A stretch of DNA of 64,000 nt from Paenibacillus sabuli (GTDB lineage: Bacteria > Bacillota > Bacilli > Paenibacillales > Paenibacillaceae). This document shows positions 21,247-30,128 of this stretch, one piece after another. The number at the start of each line of letters is the position of its first letter. Within the stretch, counting starts at the first letter, position 1. The stretch covers positions 62,001 to 126,000 of the forward strand of contig NZ_JACXIZ010000011.1 of assembly GCF_014705605.1 (NCBI RefSeq), given 5' to 3'. Under the pieces are notes generated by a model. That model saw nothing but the letters and a program-made list of their open reading frames with translations. It was not told the DNA's origin and did not search any database. The position numbers were made by a program, and so were the translations under genes.

Positions 21247-21266
21247 GGGGAGCGCGCGCGCTCCCC
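21247..21266. repeat. Perfect 20-base palindrome between lepA and hemW
   Basis: GGGGAGCGCG is followed directly by its reverse complement CGCGCTCCCC. In RNA it could fold as an 8-base stem with a GCGC loop. No T-run follows on the minus strand, so terminator function is uncertain. Confidence 0.5.
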
Positions 21267-21288
21267 CTGTTGTGCATCGCCGGCAGAC

Positions 21289-23103
21289 CTATTCGTCGAT
21301 TTTGAGGACGGCCATAAAAGCCTCCTGCGGCACCTCGACGCTGCCGACCTGCTTCATCCGCTTCTTGCCTTCCTTCTGCTTCTCCAGCAGCTTTCGCTTG
21401 CGGCTAATGTCGCCGCCGTAGCACTTGGCCAGCACGTTTTTGCGCATCGCCTTGACCGTCTCGCGGGCGATGACCTTCGTGCCGATTGACGCCTGTACGG
21501 GCACCTCGAACATCTGCCGCGGGATCAGTTCCTTCATTTTCTCGCAGATGATCTTGCCGCGCTGGTAAGCGCGGTCGCGGTGCACGATGACCGACAGCGC
21601 GTCCACCTGCTCGTTGTTGAGCATGATGTCCATCTTGACGAGATTGGAGCGGCGGTAACCCGCCAGCTCGTAATCGAAGGAGGCGTATCCCTTCGTGTTG
21701 GACTTGAGCTGATCGAAAAAGTCGTACACGATCTCCGACAGCGGCATCTCGTAGACGATCGTGACGCGGTTCGTGTCCAGGTACTCCATGTTCTTGAACT
21801 CGCCGCGCTTGCCCTGGCATAGCTCCATGATCGGCCCGACATAGTCATTGGGCACGATGACCGACGCCTTCACGAAAGGCTCCTCGACCTGCTCCAGCTT
21901 GCCCGCCTCGGGGTAGTTCGACGGATTGTCGATATCCATCGTCTCGCCGCTGGTCAGCGTGACGCGATAGATGACGCTCGGCGCCGTCGTGATGAGCGGG
22001 ATGTTGAACTCGCGTTCGATTCGCTCCTGGATAATCTCCATATGCAGCAAGCCAAGGAAGCCGCAGCGGAAGCCGAAGCCGAGCGCCGACGAGGTCTCCG
22101 GCTCATAGCGCAGCGAAGCGTCGTTGAGTTCCAGCTTCTCCAGCGCTTCGCGCAAATCGTTGTAATCCTGCGTTTCGATCGGATATAGCCCGCAAAAAAC
22201 CATCGGATTGATTTTGCGGTAGCCCGGCAGCGCCTTCGGCGCCGGCCGCTTCGATTCGGTAATCGTATCGCCGACGCGCGTGTCCTTGACGTTCTTGATG
22301 CCGGCGACGACGAAGCCGACATCGCCGACCGCAAGCTCGTCCACGATCGTCATGCGCGGCTTGAACGCCCCGACCTCGATGACCTCGAATTCGGCGCCAG
22401 TCGCCATGAAGCGAATTTTTTTACCGGCCGAGATGCTGCCGTCGAGCACGCGGACATAGACGATGACGCCGCGGTACGGATCGTAGTGCGAGTCGAAGAT
22501 TAGCGCCTTGAGCGGCTCGTCCGGATCGCCGGTCGGCGCCGGCACCTTCAGGACGACCTGCTCCAGAATCTCCTTGATGCCGATCCCCGCCTTGGCCGAG
22601 GCCAGCACAGCGTCGCTGGCGTCCAGACCGATCACATCCTCGATCTCGCCCTTGACGCGCTCGGGCTCCGCACTCGGCAGATCGATCTTGTTGATGACCG
22701 GCAAGATCTCCAGATTGTTGTCCAGCGCCAGGTAGACATTGGCGAGCGTCTGCGCCTCGATGCCCTGGGCCGCGTCGACGACGAGCAGCGCCCCCTCGCA
22801 GGCGGCGAGACTGCGCGACACCTCGTACGTAAAGTCGACATGCCCGGGCGTGTCGATCAGATTGAGCAGATACTCTTGTCCGTCCTCGGCACGGTAATTC
22901 AGCCGCACGGCCTGCAGCTTGATCGTAATGCCACGCTCGCGCTCCAGTTCCATCTGGTCCAGCACCTGGGCCTGCATCTCGCGAGAGGTGAGCGCGCCGG
23001 TGTATTCCAATATGCGGTCGGCAAGCGTTGATTTGCCGTGATCGATATGTGCAATAATCGAGAAATTGCGGATCATTTTCTGTCGGTCGCGAACGTCTGT
23101 CAT
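21289..23103 (-). CDS. lepA: Elongation factor 4 (LepA), back-translocating GTPase
   Basis: 604 residues. Translation GTPase with G1 AHIDHGKST near residue 17, G2/G3 DTPGHVDF near 80, NKID near 136 and SAKAG near 170. Domains II, III and V follow, then the LepA-specific C-terminus (MKKLIPRQMF-like region and [19 protein letters not shown]). The ATG at 23103 ([19 protein letters not shown]) is preceded by GTGGGGGTTAACG; the frame opens 8 codons earlier. A good sigma-A promoter lies 43-71 bases upstream. Length is normal. Confidence 0.98.
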   Translation of the reverse strand: MTDVRDRQKMIRNFSIIAHIDHGKSTLADRILEYTGALTSREMQAQVLDQMELERERGITIKLQAVRLNYRAEDGQEYLLNLIDTPGHVDFTYEVSRSLAACEGALLVVDAAQGIEAQTLANVYLALDNNLEILPVINKIDLPSAEPERVKGEIEDVIGLDASDAVLASAKAGIGIKEILEQVVLKVPAPTGDPDEPLKALIFDSHYDPYRGVIVYVRVLDGSISAGKKIRFMATGAEFEVIEVGAFKPRMTIVDELAVGDVGFVVAGIKNVKDTRVGDTITESKRPAPKALPGYRKINPMVFCGLYPIETQDYNDLREALEKLELNDASLRYEPETSSALGFGFRCGFLGLLHMEIIQERIEREFNIPLITTAPSVIYRVTLTSGETMDIDNPSNYPEAGKLEQVEEPFVKASVIVPNDYVGPIMELCQGKRGEFKNMEYLDTNRVTIVYEMPLSEIVYDFFDQLKSNTKGYASFDYELAGYRRSNLVKMDIMLNNEQVDALSVIVHRDRAYQRGKIICEKMKELIPRQMFEVPVQASIGTKVIARETVKAMRKNVLAKCYGGDISRKRKLLEKQKEGKKRMKQVGSVEVPQEAFMAVLKIDE

Positions 23104-23145
23104 CGTTAACCCCCACACCCATCCCATTTGCGAATTAATCCTATT

Positions 23146-23174
23146 ATTATATCAGCAGGCGTGCGCCGTTTCAA
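23146..23174 (-). promoter_or_regulatory. Sigma-A promoter of lepA(-hemW)
   Basis: Minus-strand TTGAAA (23169-23174), 17-base spacer and a perfect TATAAT (23146-23151), 43 bases upstream of the lepA ATG. Confidence 0.85.
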
Positions 23175-23221
23175 TGACTGGAATGAGCGGGCGGACGAAT
23201 CGGACAATCCGCCCTCCGAAG

Positions 23222-23638
23222 CTACTCGGTGACCGTATCGAACAGGCCGACAATGAAGCGGATGCCGCCGCTGGAGAGCGACTGCAATACGCCGGCCGTC
23301 CGGTCCGCGACCTGATTGACGGAGGGCTCGCGCTGCGGCGCGCCGCCCTCCGGACGCAGGGGATCGGCGGCGGCGCCTTGCACCGCGGCGGCGGCCGCCT
23401 GCAGCCATTGCTCGCGCGCCGCCTCCTCCCGCTGCGCCGCCAGACGTTCAGCCACCTCCTGCGCCGCCGCTGCGGCTTGCGCGGACGGCGACAGCGGCGT
23501 CTCCTCCCGGACGCGCTGCGTGTTGTCCAGCGGACCGTGTACATTCTCGATACCGGTCGTGGCCACCTCGATGCCGTACAGCAGCAGGAATACGAGCGCG
23601 CCTCCGATCAGCGACCATTTCAATGCGTCCCGCTTCAT
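23222..23638 (-). CDS. yqxA: YqxA family sporulation-locus membrane protein (DUF3679)
   Basis: 138 residues. One N-terminal transmembrane helix (LIGGALVFLLLYGIEVATTGI, about 10-30) is followed by an Ala/Glu-rich soluble part and a hydrophobic C-terminal stretch (GGIRFIVGLFDTVTE). It sits between spoIIP and lepA, exactly where Bacillus subtilis has yqxA, and the start MKRDALKWSLIGG fits. GGGAGG precedes the ATG at 23638. Function is unknown; co-transcription with spoIIP (16 bases apart) suggests a mother-cell or forespore membrane role. Confidence 0.75.
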   Translation of the reverse strand: MKRDALKWSLIGGALVFLLLYGIEVATTGIENVHGPLDNTQRVREETPLSPSAQAAAAAQEVAERLAAQREEAAREQWLQAAAAAVQGAAADPLRPEGGAPQREPSVNQVADRTAGVLQSLSSGGIRFIVGLFDTVTE

Positions 23639-23654
23639 GTTATCGCCTCCCTTA

Positions 23655-24914
23655 TTATTCGGCCGCACCGTCGACCTTGTCGGCCTGCCAGTACAGCTCC
23701 GCGATCACCTCGGCCAGCGCGTCCGCCGTGCGGTTCGACTCCGCGAGCGTGTTGTCGACGCCACCGATTTCCACCAGCACGCTCTCCGGCGCGAGCGACT
23801 GGTTGTACTCGCCATTGCCGGTGGAAGCGTCCTTGCCCCAGATGCCGCGCGACAGCCCGGGATAGCGCGCCTCGAGCATTTCGTGAATCTGCGTTGCGAA
23901 GGCCTCGTTCTCCCGCCAGTCCGGATTGCGGTGACCGATGATGAAGAATACCTGCGCGTAATCCTCGCCGTCGATGGTGACCGTCGTGTCCTTGCGGCGC
24001 AAGGAATCGCGATGCAGATCGAAGATAAAGCGCACCTCCGAATTGGCGAGCATCGCTTGCTTGACCGTCGACCGGGAGTATGTATAGAGCAGCTCCCAGC
24101 GGTAGCTCGCCACCTCGGTCGGATAATCGGTGGCGGAATGCTGCGCCCCGACGCCCAAGCGTTCCAGCGACTCGGCGAGCCGCTTGCCGACCATCGTAAT
24201 ATTGGTGTCGGCGGAGCTGGGATCTTTTATACCCTCGCCGAGCTCCGGATACCACGATTCGCGATTATGCGTATGATAGATGAAGACCGGCTTGCGGCTG
24301 CCGGTGGAGCGCTCCGGCAGTCCGGACTCGCCGTCCGGCGGCGGCGCTTGCTCCGAGCCTGTCCCGCCGCCTTCGCTCGGCGGCTGATCGGGACCGGTCG
24401 GCTCGGACGCGCTGTCCGGCCGCTGACCGGACGGCGCGCCTGTCTCTTGCGGCGCCTGCGCTACGGGCGGCGTATCCCGCGGAGGCGGCCCGACCTCAGG
24501 ACCGCTGCCGCCCCGGATCAGGAAGGACTCGTCCCTTCCGAGACCGGGCAGCTCGCCCGCGATGAGGCTGCGCGGATCCTCCGGGTTGATATCCGTCAGC
24601 AGCCGCATGACGAATGCCGCGGTCTGGGTGCCCAGGAGCGAGCCGTCCGGCGGCTGTTTTCCTTCGAACGCCGGAATTTCCATGCCCAGCATTTGACCGA
24701 ACCAGCCCCCGGATATGCCGGCCGCCATCCCCTTCATTGAGGACAGGGGCGAGGACTCGACCTGCTTTTGCAGCATGCCCCCCAACCCGAGCACAATAAA
24801 AAAAATACTTGACGCCACCGACAGCCAGGCGAATGTTCGCCCCGTCGTCAGCAATGCCTTCAGTCTTTCGACTCCCGCGCGGCGGCCTTCCCCGAATTGC
24901 AGCGTTTTTTTCAT
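23655..24914 (-). CDS. spoIIP: Stage II sporulation protein P (SpoIIP)
   Basis: 419 residues. Peptidoglycan amidase/endopeptidase that acts with SpoIID and SpoIIM in septal thinning and engulfment. One N-terminal membrane anchor (FAWLSVASSIFFIVLGLGGML, about 28-48) is followed by a Pro/Gly/Ser-rich linker (about 135-205) and the SpoIIP catalytic domain. That domain shows VFIYHTHNRESWYP near 208, FDLHRDSLRRKD near 295 and LVEIGGVDNT near 390, which carry the conserved His and Glu residues. The ATG has GGAGG upstream. The linker is longer and more Pro-rich than usual. Expression from sigma-E is expected from the family. Confidence 0.93.
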   Translation of the reverse strand: MKKTLQFGEGRRAGVERLKALLTTGRTFAWLSVASSIFFIVLGLGGMLQKQVESSPLSSMKGMAAGISGGWFGQMLGMEIPAFEGKQPPDGSLLGTQTAAFVMRLLTDINPEDPRSLIAGELPGLGRDESFLIRGGSGPEVGPPPRDTPPVAQAPQETGAPSGQRPDSASEPTGPDQPPSEGGGTGSEQAPPPDGESGLPERSTGSRKPVFIYHTHNRESWYPELGEGIKDPSSADTNITMVGKRLAESLERLGVGAQHSATDYPTEVASYRWELLYTYSRSTVKQAMLANSEVRFIFDLHRDSLRRKDTTVTIDGEDYAQVFFIIGHRNPDWRENEAFATQIHEMLEARYPGLSRGIWGKDASTGNGEYNQSLAPESVLVEIGGVDNTLAESNRTADALAEVIAELYWQADKVDGAAE

Positions 24915-25014
24915 CGTCTCAGCCTCCAGATGGTTGACCCTGTATACCCCATCCTATGAAGCGAGCAAAAATGATAGAACGCCATGCCCCAAAAAAAGTA
25001 GACTGCTAGACATC

Positions 25015-25056
25015 GAAAAAGCGGCCGAAAGGGCAGACAAGCTGCAGTTCGGCCGC
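25015..25056 (-). terminator. Intrinsic terminator after gpr
   Basis: GCGGCCGAA (25021-25029) pairs perfectly with TTCGGCCGC (25048-25056). On the minus strand the stem is followed by TTTTTCG. It lies 19 bases after the gpr stop and before spoIIP. Confidence 0.8.
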
Positions 25057-25074
25057 TGCGGGTTCAGGCGCCTG

Positions 25075-26082
25075 TCAGTGCGTATATGCCCCGGCATTGG
25101 AAGGGTCGACGGCGCCATGCAGCGCCGCGTTGAGGCCGCTGGCAATAATGTTGGCCATGTCCTCGATGAACTGGTCGACCTCCTTGGGCGTGACGAGCAA
25201 GTCGTGCCCGATCGGTTGCAGCACCTCCTTGACGAGCTGGAGACGCTCCGTCTCGGGCAGCTCCGGCAGCATCCCCATGATCGGACCGGTGTTGCCTTCG
25301 TGCCGCTCGAAGTGGCGCGCCATCATGTCGATGCAGCCGTTGACGATGGTCGAAGCGTAGACGACGGTCGGCACCCCGATTGCGATCGTCGGCACGCCCA
25401 TGATCTCCCGCGTAATGCCGATTCGCTTATTGCCGATGCCGGAGCCGGGATGAATGCCGGTATCGGCAATCTGAATGGTCGTATTGACGCGTTCGAGCGC
25501 CTTCGAGGCCAGGGCATCAATGGCGATGATCAGATCGGGCTTCGACTGGCCGACGATGCCGTGCACGATCTCGCTGGATTCGATCCCCGTCGTCCCCAGC
25601 ACGCCGGGTGCGACCGCGCTGACCGGCCGGTACCCCGGCGCCACCTTGTCCGGCATTAATTCAAAAAAATGCCGCGTAATCATTACATTTTCTACGACCA
25701 GCGGCCCGAGCGCGTCAGGCGTCACGTTCCAATTGCCGAGTCCCACGATCAGCACCTTGGCCTCGGGCGAAATGCCGACGCGTGACAAAAACGCTTCAAA
25801 CTCGCGGGCAAACTGTTCGGTCACGCGATTTTGCAGCACGGTGTCCTGCGTGCGCAGCTCCGGTACCTCCAGCGTCACGTAATGGCCGATCATTTTTCCG
25901 ATTGCGGCCGCCCCTTGTTCGCTGTCCACCGCCAGTCGGGTGATCCGGATGCCGTCCTGCTCGTCCACCTGCGACGTGATGCCGGGAATGGCGCCGCCAG
26001 GCCGCTCCGCCTCCTCTTTGGCCTCCAGGGCCAGGTCCGTGCGTACGGCATATTGTTGAAGATCCAGTTCGCTCATGGGCAT
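25075..26082 (-). CDS. gpr: Germination protease GPR (spore protease)
   Basis: 335 residues. Aspartic-type endoprotease (A25) that degrades small acid-soluble spore proteins at germination. It is made as a zymogen whose propeptide (MPMSELDLQQYAVRTDLALE) aligns with the Bacillus start MKKSELDVNQYLIRTDLAVE, which supports the ATG at 26082. GAGGAG lies 5 bases upstream. Conserved blocks KVLIVGLGNWNVTPDALGP near 115, IAIDALASK near 190 and TGIHPGSGIGNKR near 215 are all present. It is the last gene before the divergent rpsT. Forespore expression (sigma-F/G) is expected from the family. Confidence 0.96.
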   Translation of the reverse strand: MPMSELDLQQYAVRTDLALEAKEEAERPGGAIPGITSQVDEQDGIRITRLAVDSEQGAAAIGKMIGHYVTLEVPELRTQDTVLQNRVTEQFAREFEAFLSRVGISPEAKVLIVGLGNWNVTPDALGPLVVENVMITRHFFELMPDKVAPGYRPVSAVAPGVLGTTGIESSEIVHGIVGQSKPDLIIAIDALASKALERVNTTIQIADTGIHPGSGIGNKRIGITREIMGVPTIAIGVPTVVYASTIVNGCIDMMARHFERHEGNTGPIMGMLPELPETERLQLVKEVLQPIGHDLLVTPKEVDQFIEDMANIIASGLNAALHGAVDPSNAGAYTH

Positions 26083-26195
26083 AGCTGCTCCTCTCGATTC
26101 TAGTCATGCTTTACGCTACTAGTGTGCGCTTGCGGCCAGCGATTTTATACCGCCGGCGCAGCGCCTCGCGGAAGCGGCGACGCGGACAAGAAGTA

Positions 26196-26224
26196 TTGCA
26201 TTTTATGGCTGCGCATGCTAATAT
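26196..26224 (+). promoter_or_regulatory. Sigma-A promoter of rpsT
   Basis: TTGCAT (26196-26201), 17-base spacer, TAATAT (26219-26224), 57 bases upstream of the rpsT ATG. Confidence 0.75.
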
Positions 26225-26280
26225 ATTTTAAGTTGTGTTGCAGCGACTGCAAGACTGTTCCTGTACAGGAGGTGAAAGCC

Positions 26281-26553
26281 ATGCCAAACATTAAATCCGC
26301 CATTAAACGCGTCAAAACCGGAGAAAAACGCCGTGCCTTGAACGCTTCGCAAAAGTCCGCGCTTCGTACGGCGGTCAAAGCTGCCGATCAAGCAACCGCC
26401 GGCACTGACGTAGAAGCGGCCAAAGCGGCCTACGCCGTCGCTTCGAAAAAGCTGGACAAAGCGGTTACGAAAGGCCTGCTTCATAAAAACGCGGCTGCCC
26501 GCAAAAAGTCCCGTCTGGCGAAAAAGATCAACACGCTTTCCGCTCAGGCTTAA
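26281..26553 (+). CDS. rpsT: 30S ribosomal protein S20
   Basis: 90 residues, very Lys/Ala-rich. It starts [21 protein letters not shown] and ends [15 protein letters not shown], both standard for S20, which binds 16S rRNA at the base of the 30S body. The ATG at 26281 has a near-ideal CAGGAGGTGAAAGCC site. The open frame extends 53 codons upstream through the promoter and is not coding. It is divergent from gpr and convergent with holA, the usual Bacillales arrangement. Confidence 0.98.
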   Translation: MPNIKSAIKRVKTGEKRRALNASQKSALRTAVKAADQATAGTDVEAAKAAYAVASKKLDKAVTKGLLHKNAAARKKSRLAKKINTLSAQA

Positions 26554-26622
26554 CCCGGACTTTACGCATGCGTTCCGCGAAAAATAGACAAGTATAGGCC
26601 AATTCATATACTTTCTATTCTT

Positions 26623-26656
26623 AAAAAAACGACCGCCAGTGGCGGTCGTTTTTTTT
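26623..26656 (+). terminator. Strong bidirectional terminator between rpsT and holA
   Basis: ACGACCGCC and GGCGGTCGT form a perfect 9-base stem with an AGT loop. It is flanked by seven A upstream and eight T downstream, so it can end both rpsT (plus) and holA (minus) transcripts. Confidence 0.95.
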
Positions 26657-26718
26657 AGCTGTGTGCTGACAACCTTGCCGTTTCGCCAGCGGAGCCTGGA
26701 TGAGGTCAGGTCATCCCA

Positions 26719-27768
26719 TTACGTACGAATGCCAACATCGTGGCCTTGGGCGCATATTTCCAGCAAAAACAGCTCGAGTCCCAGCGCTTTATCAAGCCGG
26801 CCGGTTTTCATTTGATAATCCAGCTCGGCCAGCTTGGCCAAATGGGCAGCCAGTACGCCACGTGCAAACCGTCTGCTTTTTTCGGCCGCAAGCTTGACGG
26901 CATAGGGATGCAGTCCGAGCTGTGCAGCGATTTGCTGCTGACCGTATTGCTGCCCGTCCAGCTCCTTGATCTGCAGCATGATCCGAAATTGCCGAGCCAG
27001 CAGCGCGGCAATCTTGATCGGTTCCTCGCGGCGCAGCAGCAGCGCCCGGTAGATCGCGATCGCCTTGCCCGCCTCCAGGGCGGTAATCGCGTCTACTAGC
27101 GCAAAAACGTCCTCGTCCACCGTCGCCTCGGTCAATGCCTCGACGTGATCCGGTGCAATGCGGCCATCCGGACCGGCATGCAGACAGAGCTTGTCCAGTT
27201 CCTGCGCGACCCGCTGCAAATCGCCGCCGCAGCGCACGGCCAGCAGCTCGGCTGCGGCTTCGGCCAGCTCGCGCCGCTGCTCCTGCACGCGCCGCTGCAT
27301 CCAGCGCATGAGCTCGGCGCCCTGCAGCTCGGCGAAGGGCAGCAGGGCATCCTGATCCTTCAGCCGCTTGACCAGCTTGCGCCGTTCGTCGAGCTTGTCC
27401 GCCAGCACCATCAGCACGATCGTGCTCGTCTCGCTTGGCTGCTTCAAATACTCGAGCAGCCGATCCGGTTGATGTTCCAGCTTGGCCGTCTCCTTGCCGC
27501 CGGCGGCCAGCAAGGTTTGGTCGCGCACGATGACAATTTTGCGCGGCACAAAAAACGGCACCGTCTCCGCCTCCAATACGGCTTCTTCGATCGGCGCATC
27601 GGCGGTGTTGAATTTGACGACGCCCAGCTGCCGTTCATCCGGCTGCAGCAGACATTCGGTCATAAACGCGACAAATTCCTGCATTCGAAAACGATCCTTG
27701 CCGTATAGCACATAGACGGGACGAGGCTGTCCCTCCTTTAATTCCTTGGCCGCGGTACGCTGGTTCAC
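26719..27768 (-). CDS. holA: DNA polymerase III delta subunit (HolA/YqeN)
   Basis: 349 residues. Clamp-loader subunit that opens the sliding clamp. It has the RarA/HolA-like fold: PVYVLYGKDRFRMQEFV near 18, FFVPRKIVIVRD near 80 and the C-terminal collar helices with LHPYAVKLAAEKSRRF near 285. The GTG at 27768 is the likely start because AAAGGAGGCGGCGCCC precedes it. The 27 upstream codons include a hairpin and are not supported. Length equals Bacillus subtilis YqeN (347). Confidence 0.92.
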   Translation of the reverse strand: MNQRTAAKELKEGQPRPVYVLYGKDRFRMQEFVAFMTECLLQPDERQLGVVKFNTADAPIEEAVLEAETVPFFVPRKIVIVRDQTLLAAGGKETAKLEHQPDRLLEYLKQPSETSTIVLMVLADKLDERRKLVKRLKDQDALLPFAELQGAELMRWMQRRVQEQRRELAEAAAELLAVRCGGDLQRVAQELDKLCLHAGPDGRIAPDHVEALTEATVDEDVFALVDAITALEAGKAIAIYRALLLRREEPIKIAALLARQFRIMLQIKELDGQQYGQQQIAAQLGLHPYAVKLAAEKSRRFARGVLAAHLAKLAELDYQMKTGRLDKALGLELFLLEICAQGHDVGIRT

Positions 27769-27800
27769 GGGCGCCGCCTCCTTTCGATATTCAGGCACAA

Positions 27801-27838
27801 CGGAGGGATGAAGCCACCTGCCCGGCTTCATCCCTCCG
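27801..27838. other. Perfect 15-base stem-loop in the holA leader
   Basis: CGGAGGGATGAAGCC (27801-27815) and GGCTTCATCCCTCCG (27824-27838) pair without mismatch around an 8-base loop. It lies about 20 bases upstream of the holA ribosome site and 174 bases downstream of the anti-sigma gene. No T-run follows on either strand. The rest of 27769-28012 shows no gene. Confidence 0.7.
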
Positions 27839-28012
27839 CCCTTGATCATCTATATAAACATTCCCGGCAAAGGTCCATGGCCGCTTCGCCGAAAACGGTC
27901 ATACAAAGTCAAGGCTCACAACTTGTAAGGCCAATGCGTGCACGTTGCTTGACGGCCTCCGGTGATACCTTACTATACGCAGCGCGGGCCGCAAGTGTGC
28001 ATTTACCCGCGC

Positions 28013-29428
28013 CTATTGCGCGCTTTCCGACAGGTTCGCAATATTCACCACATATTGCCGGCTCTGCTCGCCCGCTTCGACCTCGTAGGCCAGCGTAGCG
28101 CCGTCATCCGACCAGACGACGTTGACGATGCGTCCATCGTCCTTGCGGCTCTCGAACAGCAGCGCTCCGGACTCCGCGTTGCGCAGCTGCAGCGTGCTGC
28201 CGGAGACGACCGCCTCGTACGCGCCGTCCGGCGAAGGCACGCCTGGCGAGGCAAGCGCATCGCCGGAGGCGATGCCGATCGTCTGCGATTTTTCGGGCAC
28301 GTAGCCGCCGGCCCCGCCCCGGGGCGCATCAGACTGCGTGTCATCGGCCATGTCGCCGCTCGCGTCGGCCTCATCTTGGCGTGCCGGAGCGGCTGTGTCC
28401 GTATCCTGCTCGGCCTGAGGCGCGCCGTCGCCTGCGCTTTGGGGCGCCTGCAGCTGCTCCGCACGCGTCTCGTCGGCATCGGCAGCAGGCGCTGCTGCGC
28501 CGTCCTCCTCCGCGGCCGGGGCCGCAGGCGTCTCCTGCGGAGCGCGACCCTCGCTTGCCGTCGGCGCCAGCGGCGCTTTGGCCGGAGAGTCGGCCGGAGC
28601 AGCGGGCGCCGACTCAGTGCCTGACGGCAGCTCTTCTGCTTGCGACGCATCCGCATTCTGATCCGCATCGCTTGTGGACGCCGCATTGTCCGCAGCCGCC
28701 CCTCCGGCAGGCTCTGCATTGTCCGCAGCCGCGGCGCCATCGTCGCTCGAATTCGCCGCTCCGCCGTTCGCCTCCTCCGTCTCCTGAGGCGCTGCGCCGC
28801 CCGAGGCCGTGCTCCGGTCTGTCATGCCGGCTGCGCCGTCCTCCGGAGCAGCCGACGACGATTCATCGCTGCCGGAGGCCGTCTCATTATGTTCCATACG
28901 CTGCGCCATCGATTCGTCCGCAGCTGTGCTCTGGTTGGCCATTTTGGAGCTGAGCGGGGCCTCGTCGGCGCTGTAGCTCGCATTGTCGCTCGCGCCGGGT
29001 CCGCCGATGAGCGCGGGGTCGAACGTGACGATGAACAGTCCGACGACGACCGCCGCCGCCAGCGCGCCGCCGGCAGCGCGGGTAGACCAGCGCTTCGTCC
29101 AGGGCAAGCGCCTCGCGCGCGTCGGGCTCGTCTGTGCAGGGGCTGGCGCATCGGCCTGCGCAGCCGGTGCCGCCGACGTCGCGGGCGCGGCGATGCGCTC
29201 GGCCCGCTCCAGCTCCTCGAGCTTCGGCAGGATGGCATCGACCAGGCTATGGCTGGGCGAGACGCGCGGCAGGTTTTCCAGATCGGCAGACAGCTTGCTT
29301 AATCGTTCGTACATATCGGCGCAGTCCGGGCATTGCCTCGTATGGCTCGTCAAGATTTCGGATTCCCGCTCGTCGAGATCTCCGTCCAGCTGACGTTGCA
29401 TCAGTTCCATCACCTCTTGACAGTTCAT
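28013..29428 (-). CDS. Membrane-anchored anti-sigma factor (zf-HC2 type)
   Basis: 471 residues. The N-terminal zinc anti-sigma domain has MNCQEV at the start and HTRQCPDCADMYERL near 29-43 (HxxxCxxC). A single transmembrane helix follows (about 117-136). The outside part is unusual: about 245 residues of Ala/Glu/Asp/Ser/Pro-rich low complexity. It ends in a folded-looking beta-rich tail (about 385-471) with a WSDDGATLAYEV strand-turn like a WD/TolB-propeller blade. It overlaps the ECF sigma gene by 4 bases (ATGA), so it almost certainly inhibits that sigma factor. What it senses is unknown. Confidence 0.85.
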   Translation of the reverse strand: MNCQEVMELMQRQLDGDLDERESEILTSHTRQCPDCADMYERLSKLSADLENLPRVSPSHSLVDAILPKLEELERAERIAAPATSAAPAAQADAPAPAQTSPTRARRLPWTKRWSTRAAGGALAAAVVVGLFIVTFDPALIGGPGASDNASYSADEAPLSSKMANQSTAADESMAQRMEHNETASGSDESSSAAPEDGAAGMTDRSTASGGAAPQETEEANGGAANSSDDGAAAADNAEPAGGAAADNAASTSDADQNADASQAEELPSGTESAPAAPADSPAKAPLAPTASEGRAPQETPAAPAAEEDGAAAPAADADETRAEQLQAPQSAGDGAPQAEQDTDTAAPARQDEADASGDMADDTQSDAPRGGAGGYVPEKSQTIGIASGDALASPGVPSPDGAYEAVVSGSTLQLRNAESGALLFESRKDDGRIVNVVWSDDGATLAYEVEAGEQSRQYVVNIANLSESAQ

Positions 29429-29973
29429 CCTCGGACACCACCCTTCTGATAATCTTGGAGCAACGATTGCAGCTGTTGCCTTGCGCGAAACAGATAAGAT
29501 TTGACCGTGTTGAGCGGCAAATCGAGCGAATCGGCAATTTCATTGTACGAGAAATCCTGCATGTATCGAAGCACCACGACGGTCCGATGATGCTCGGGCA
29601 GCTTGTCGATCGCCTCGCGGATATCCTTGGCCACGTAGCCGGACATGACCTCGTCCTCGACGTTCTGCTTCTCCCGAAACACCATATCGTGCTCGTCGAT
29701 CGATACCGTCGGCTTGCTGCGCCGAAACTTGTCGATGCAGATATTCGTGACAATGCGCTGCACCCATGTTTTGAACTGGGCTTTTTCCTCATATGAACCG
29801 ATTTTGGTATATACGCGGATGAGCGCCTCCTGCGCTGCGTCGAGCGCATCCTGTTCATTATTGAGTATATAATAGGCTGTCCGGTAGACATGGGTTTCAA
29901 TCTCCCGCAACAGAGTGATCAAGGCGTCGCGATCGCCCGATTGAGCGGCTCTAATGAGACCAGGCTCCACCAC
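29425..29973 (-). CDS. RNA polymerase ECF sigma factor (sigma-70 family)
   Basis: 182 residues. Region 2 (YRTAYYILNNEQDALDAAQEALIRVY then FKTWVQRIVTNICIDKFRR) and region 4 (LPEHHRTVVVLRYMQDFSYNEIADSL then TVKSYLFRARQQL) are clear. It resembles the SigW/SigM group but cannot be assigned to one. The first ATG of the open frame (30039) lies upstream of the predicted promoter, so a GTG at 29973, 7 bases after AGAGGGGG, is preferred. An ECF-type promoter 30 bases upstream suggests autoregulation. Co-translated with its anti-sigma partner. Confidence 0.92.
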   Translation of the reverse strand: MVEPGLIRAAQSGDRDALITLLREIETHVYRTAYYILNNEQDALDAAQEALIRVYTKIGSYEEKAQFKTWVQRIVTNICIDKFRRSKPTVSIDEHDMVFREKQNVEDEVMSGYVAKDIREAIDKLPEHHRTVVVLRYMQDFSYNEIADSLDLPLNTVKSYLFRARQQLQSLLQDYQKGGVRG

Positions 29974-30002
29974 CAAGGGTCCCCCTCTCTTGCAACCTTT
30001 CA

Positions 30003-30029
30003 GACGGAAAGGCTGTTCAAAATGTTGCA
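30003..30029 (-). promoter_or_regulatory. Predicted autoregulated ECF promoter
   Basis: Minus-strand TGCAAC (30024-30029), 17-base spacer, CGTC (30003-30006). This resembles the TGAAAC/TGTAAC-N16-17-CGTC/CGTA promoters of the SigW/X/M group. The transcript would start about 20-25 bases before the GTG at 29973. Confidence 0.6.
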
Positions 30030-30128
30030 GCACTGGCACTTGAAACGAAAAAAACGAGTCCTAATCCATCCTTAAGAATAGCAGAAAAGCCCCCCCTCGT
30101 ATAGCCTTGCAGCCGGCCAGGCCCGCTG

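Noticed and set aside
29974-30039. ATG at 30039 as the start of the ECF sigma factor
   Set aside because: The first codons read through the predicted promoter, and the ATG has no ribosome site; the GTG at 29973 has one.
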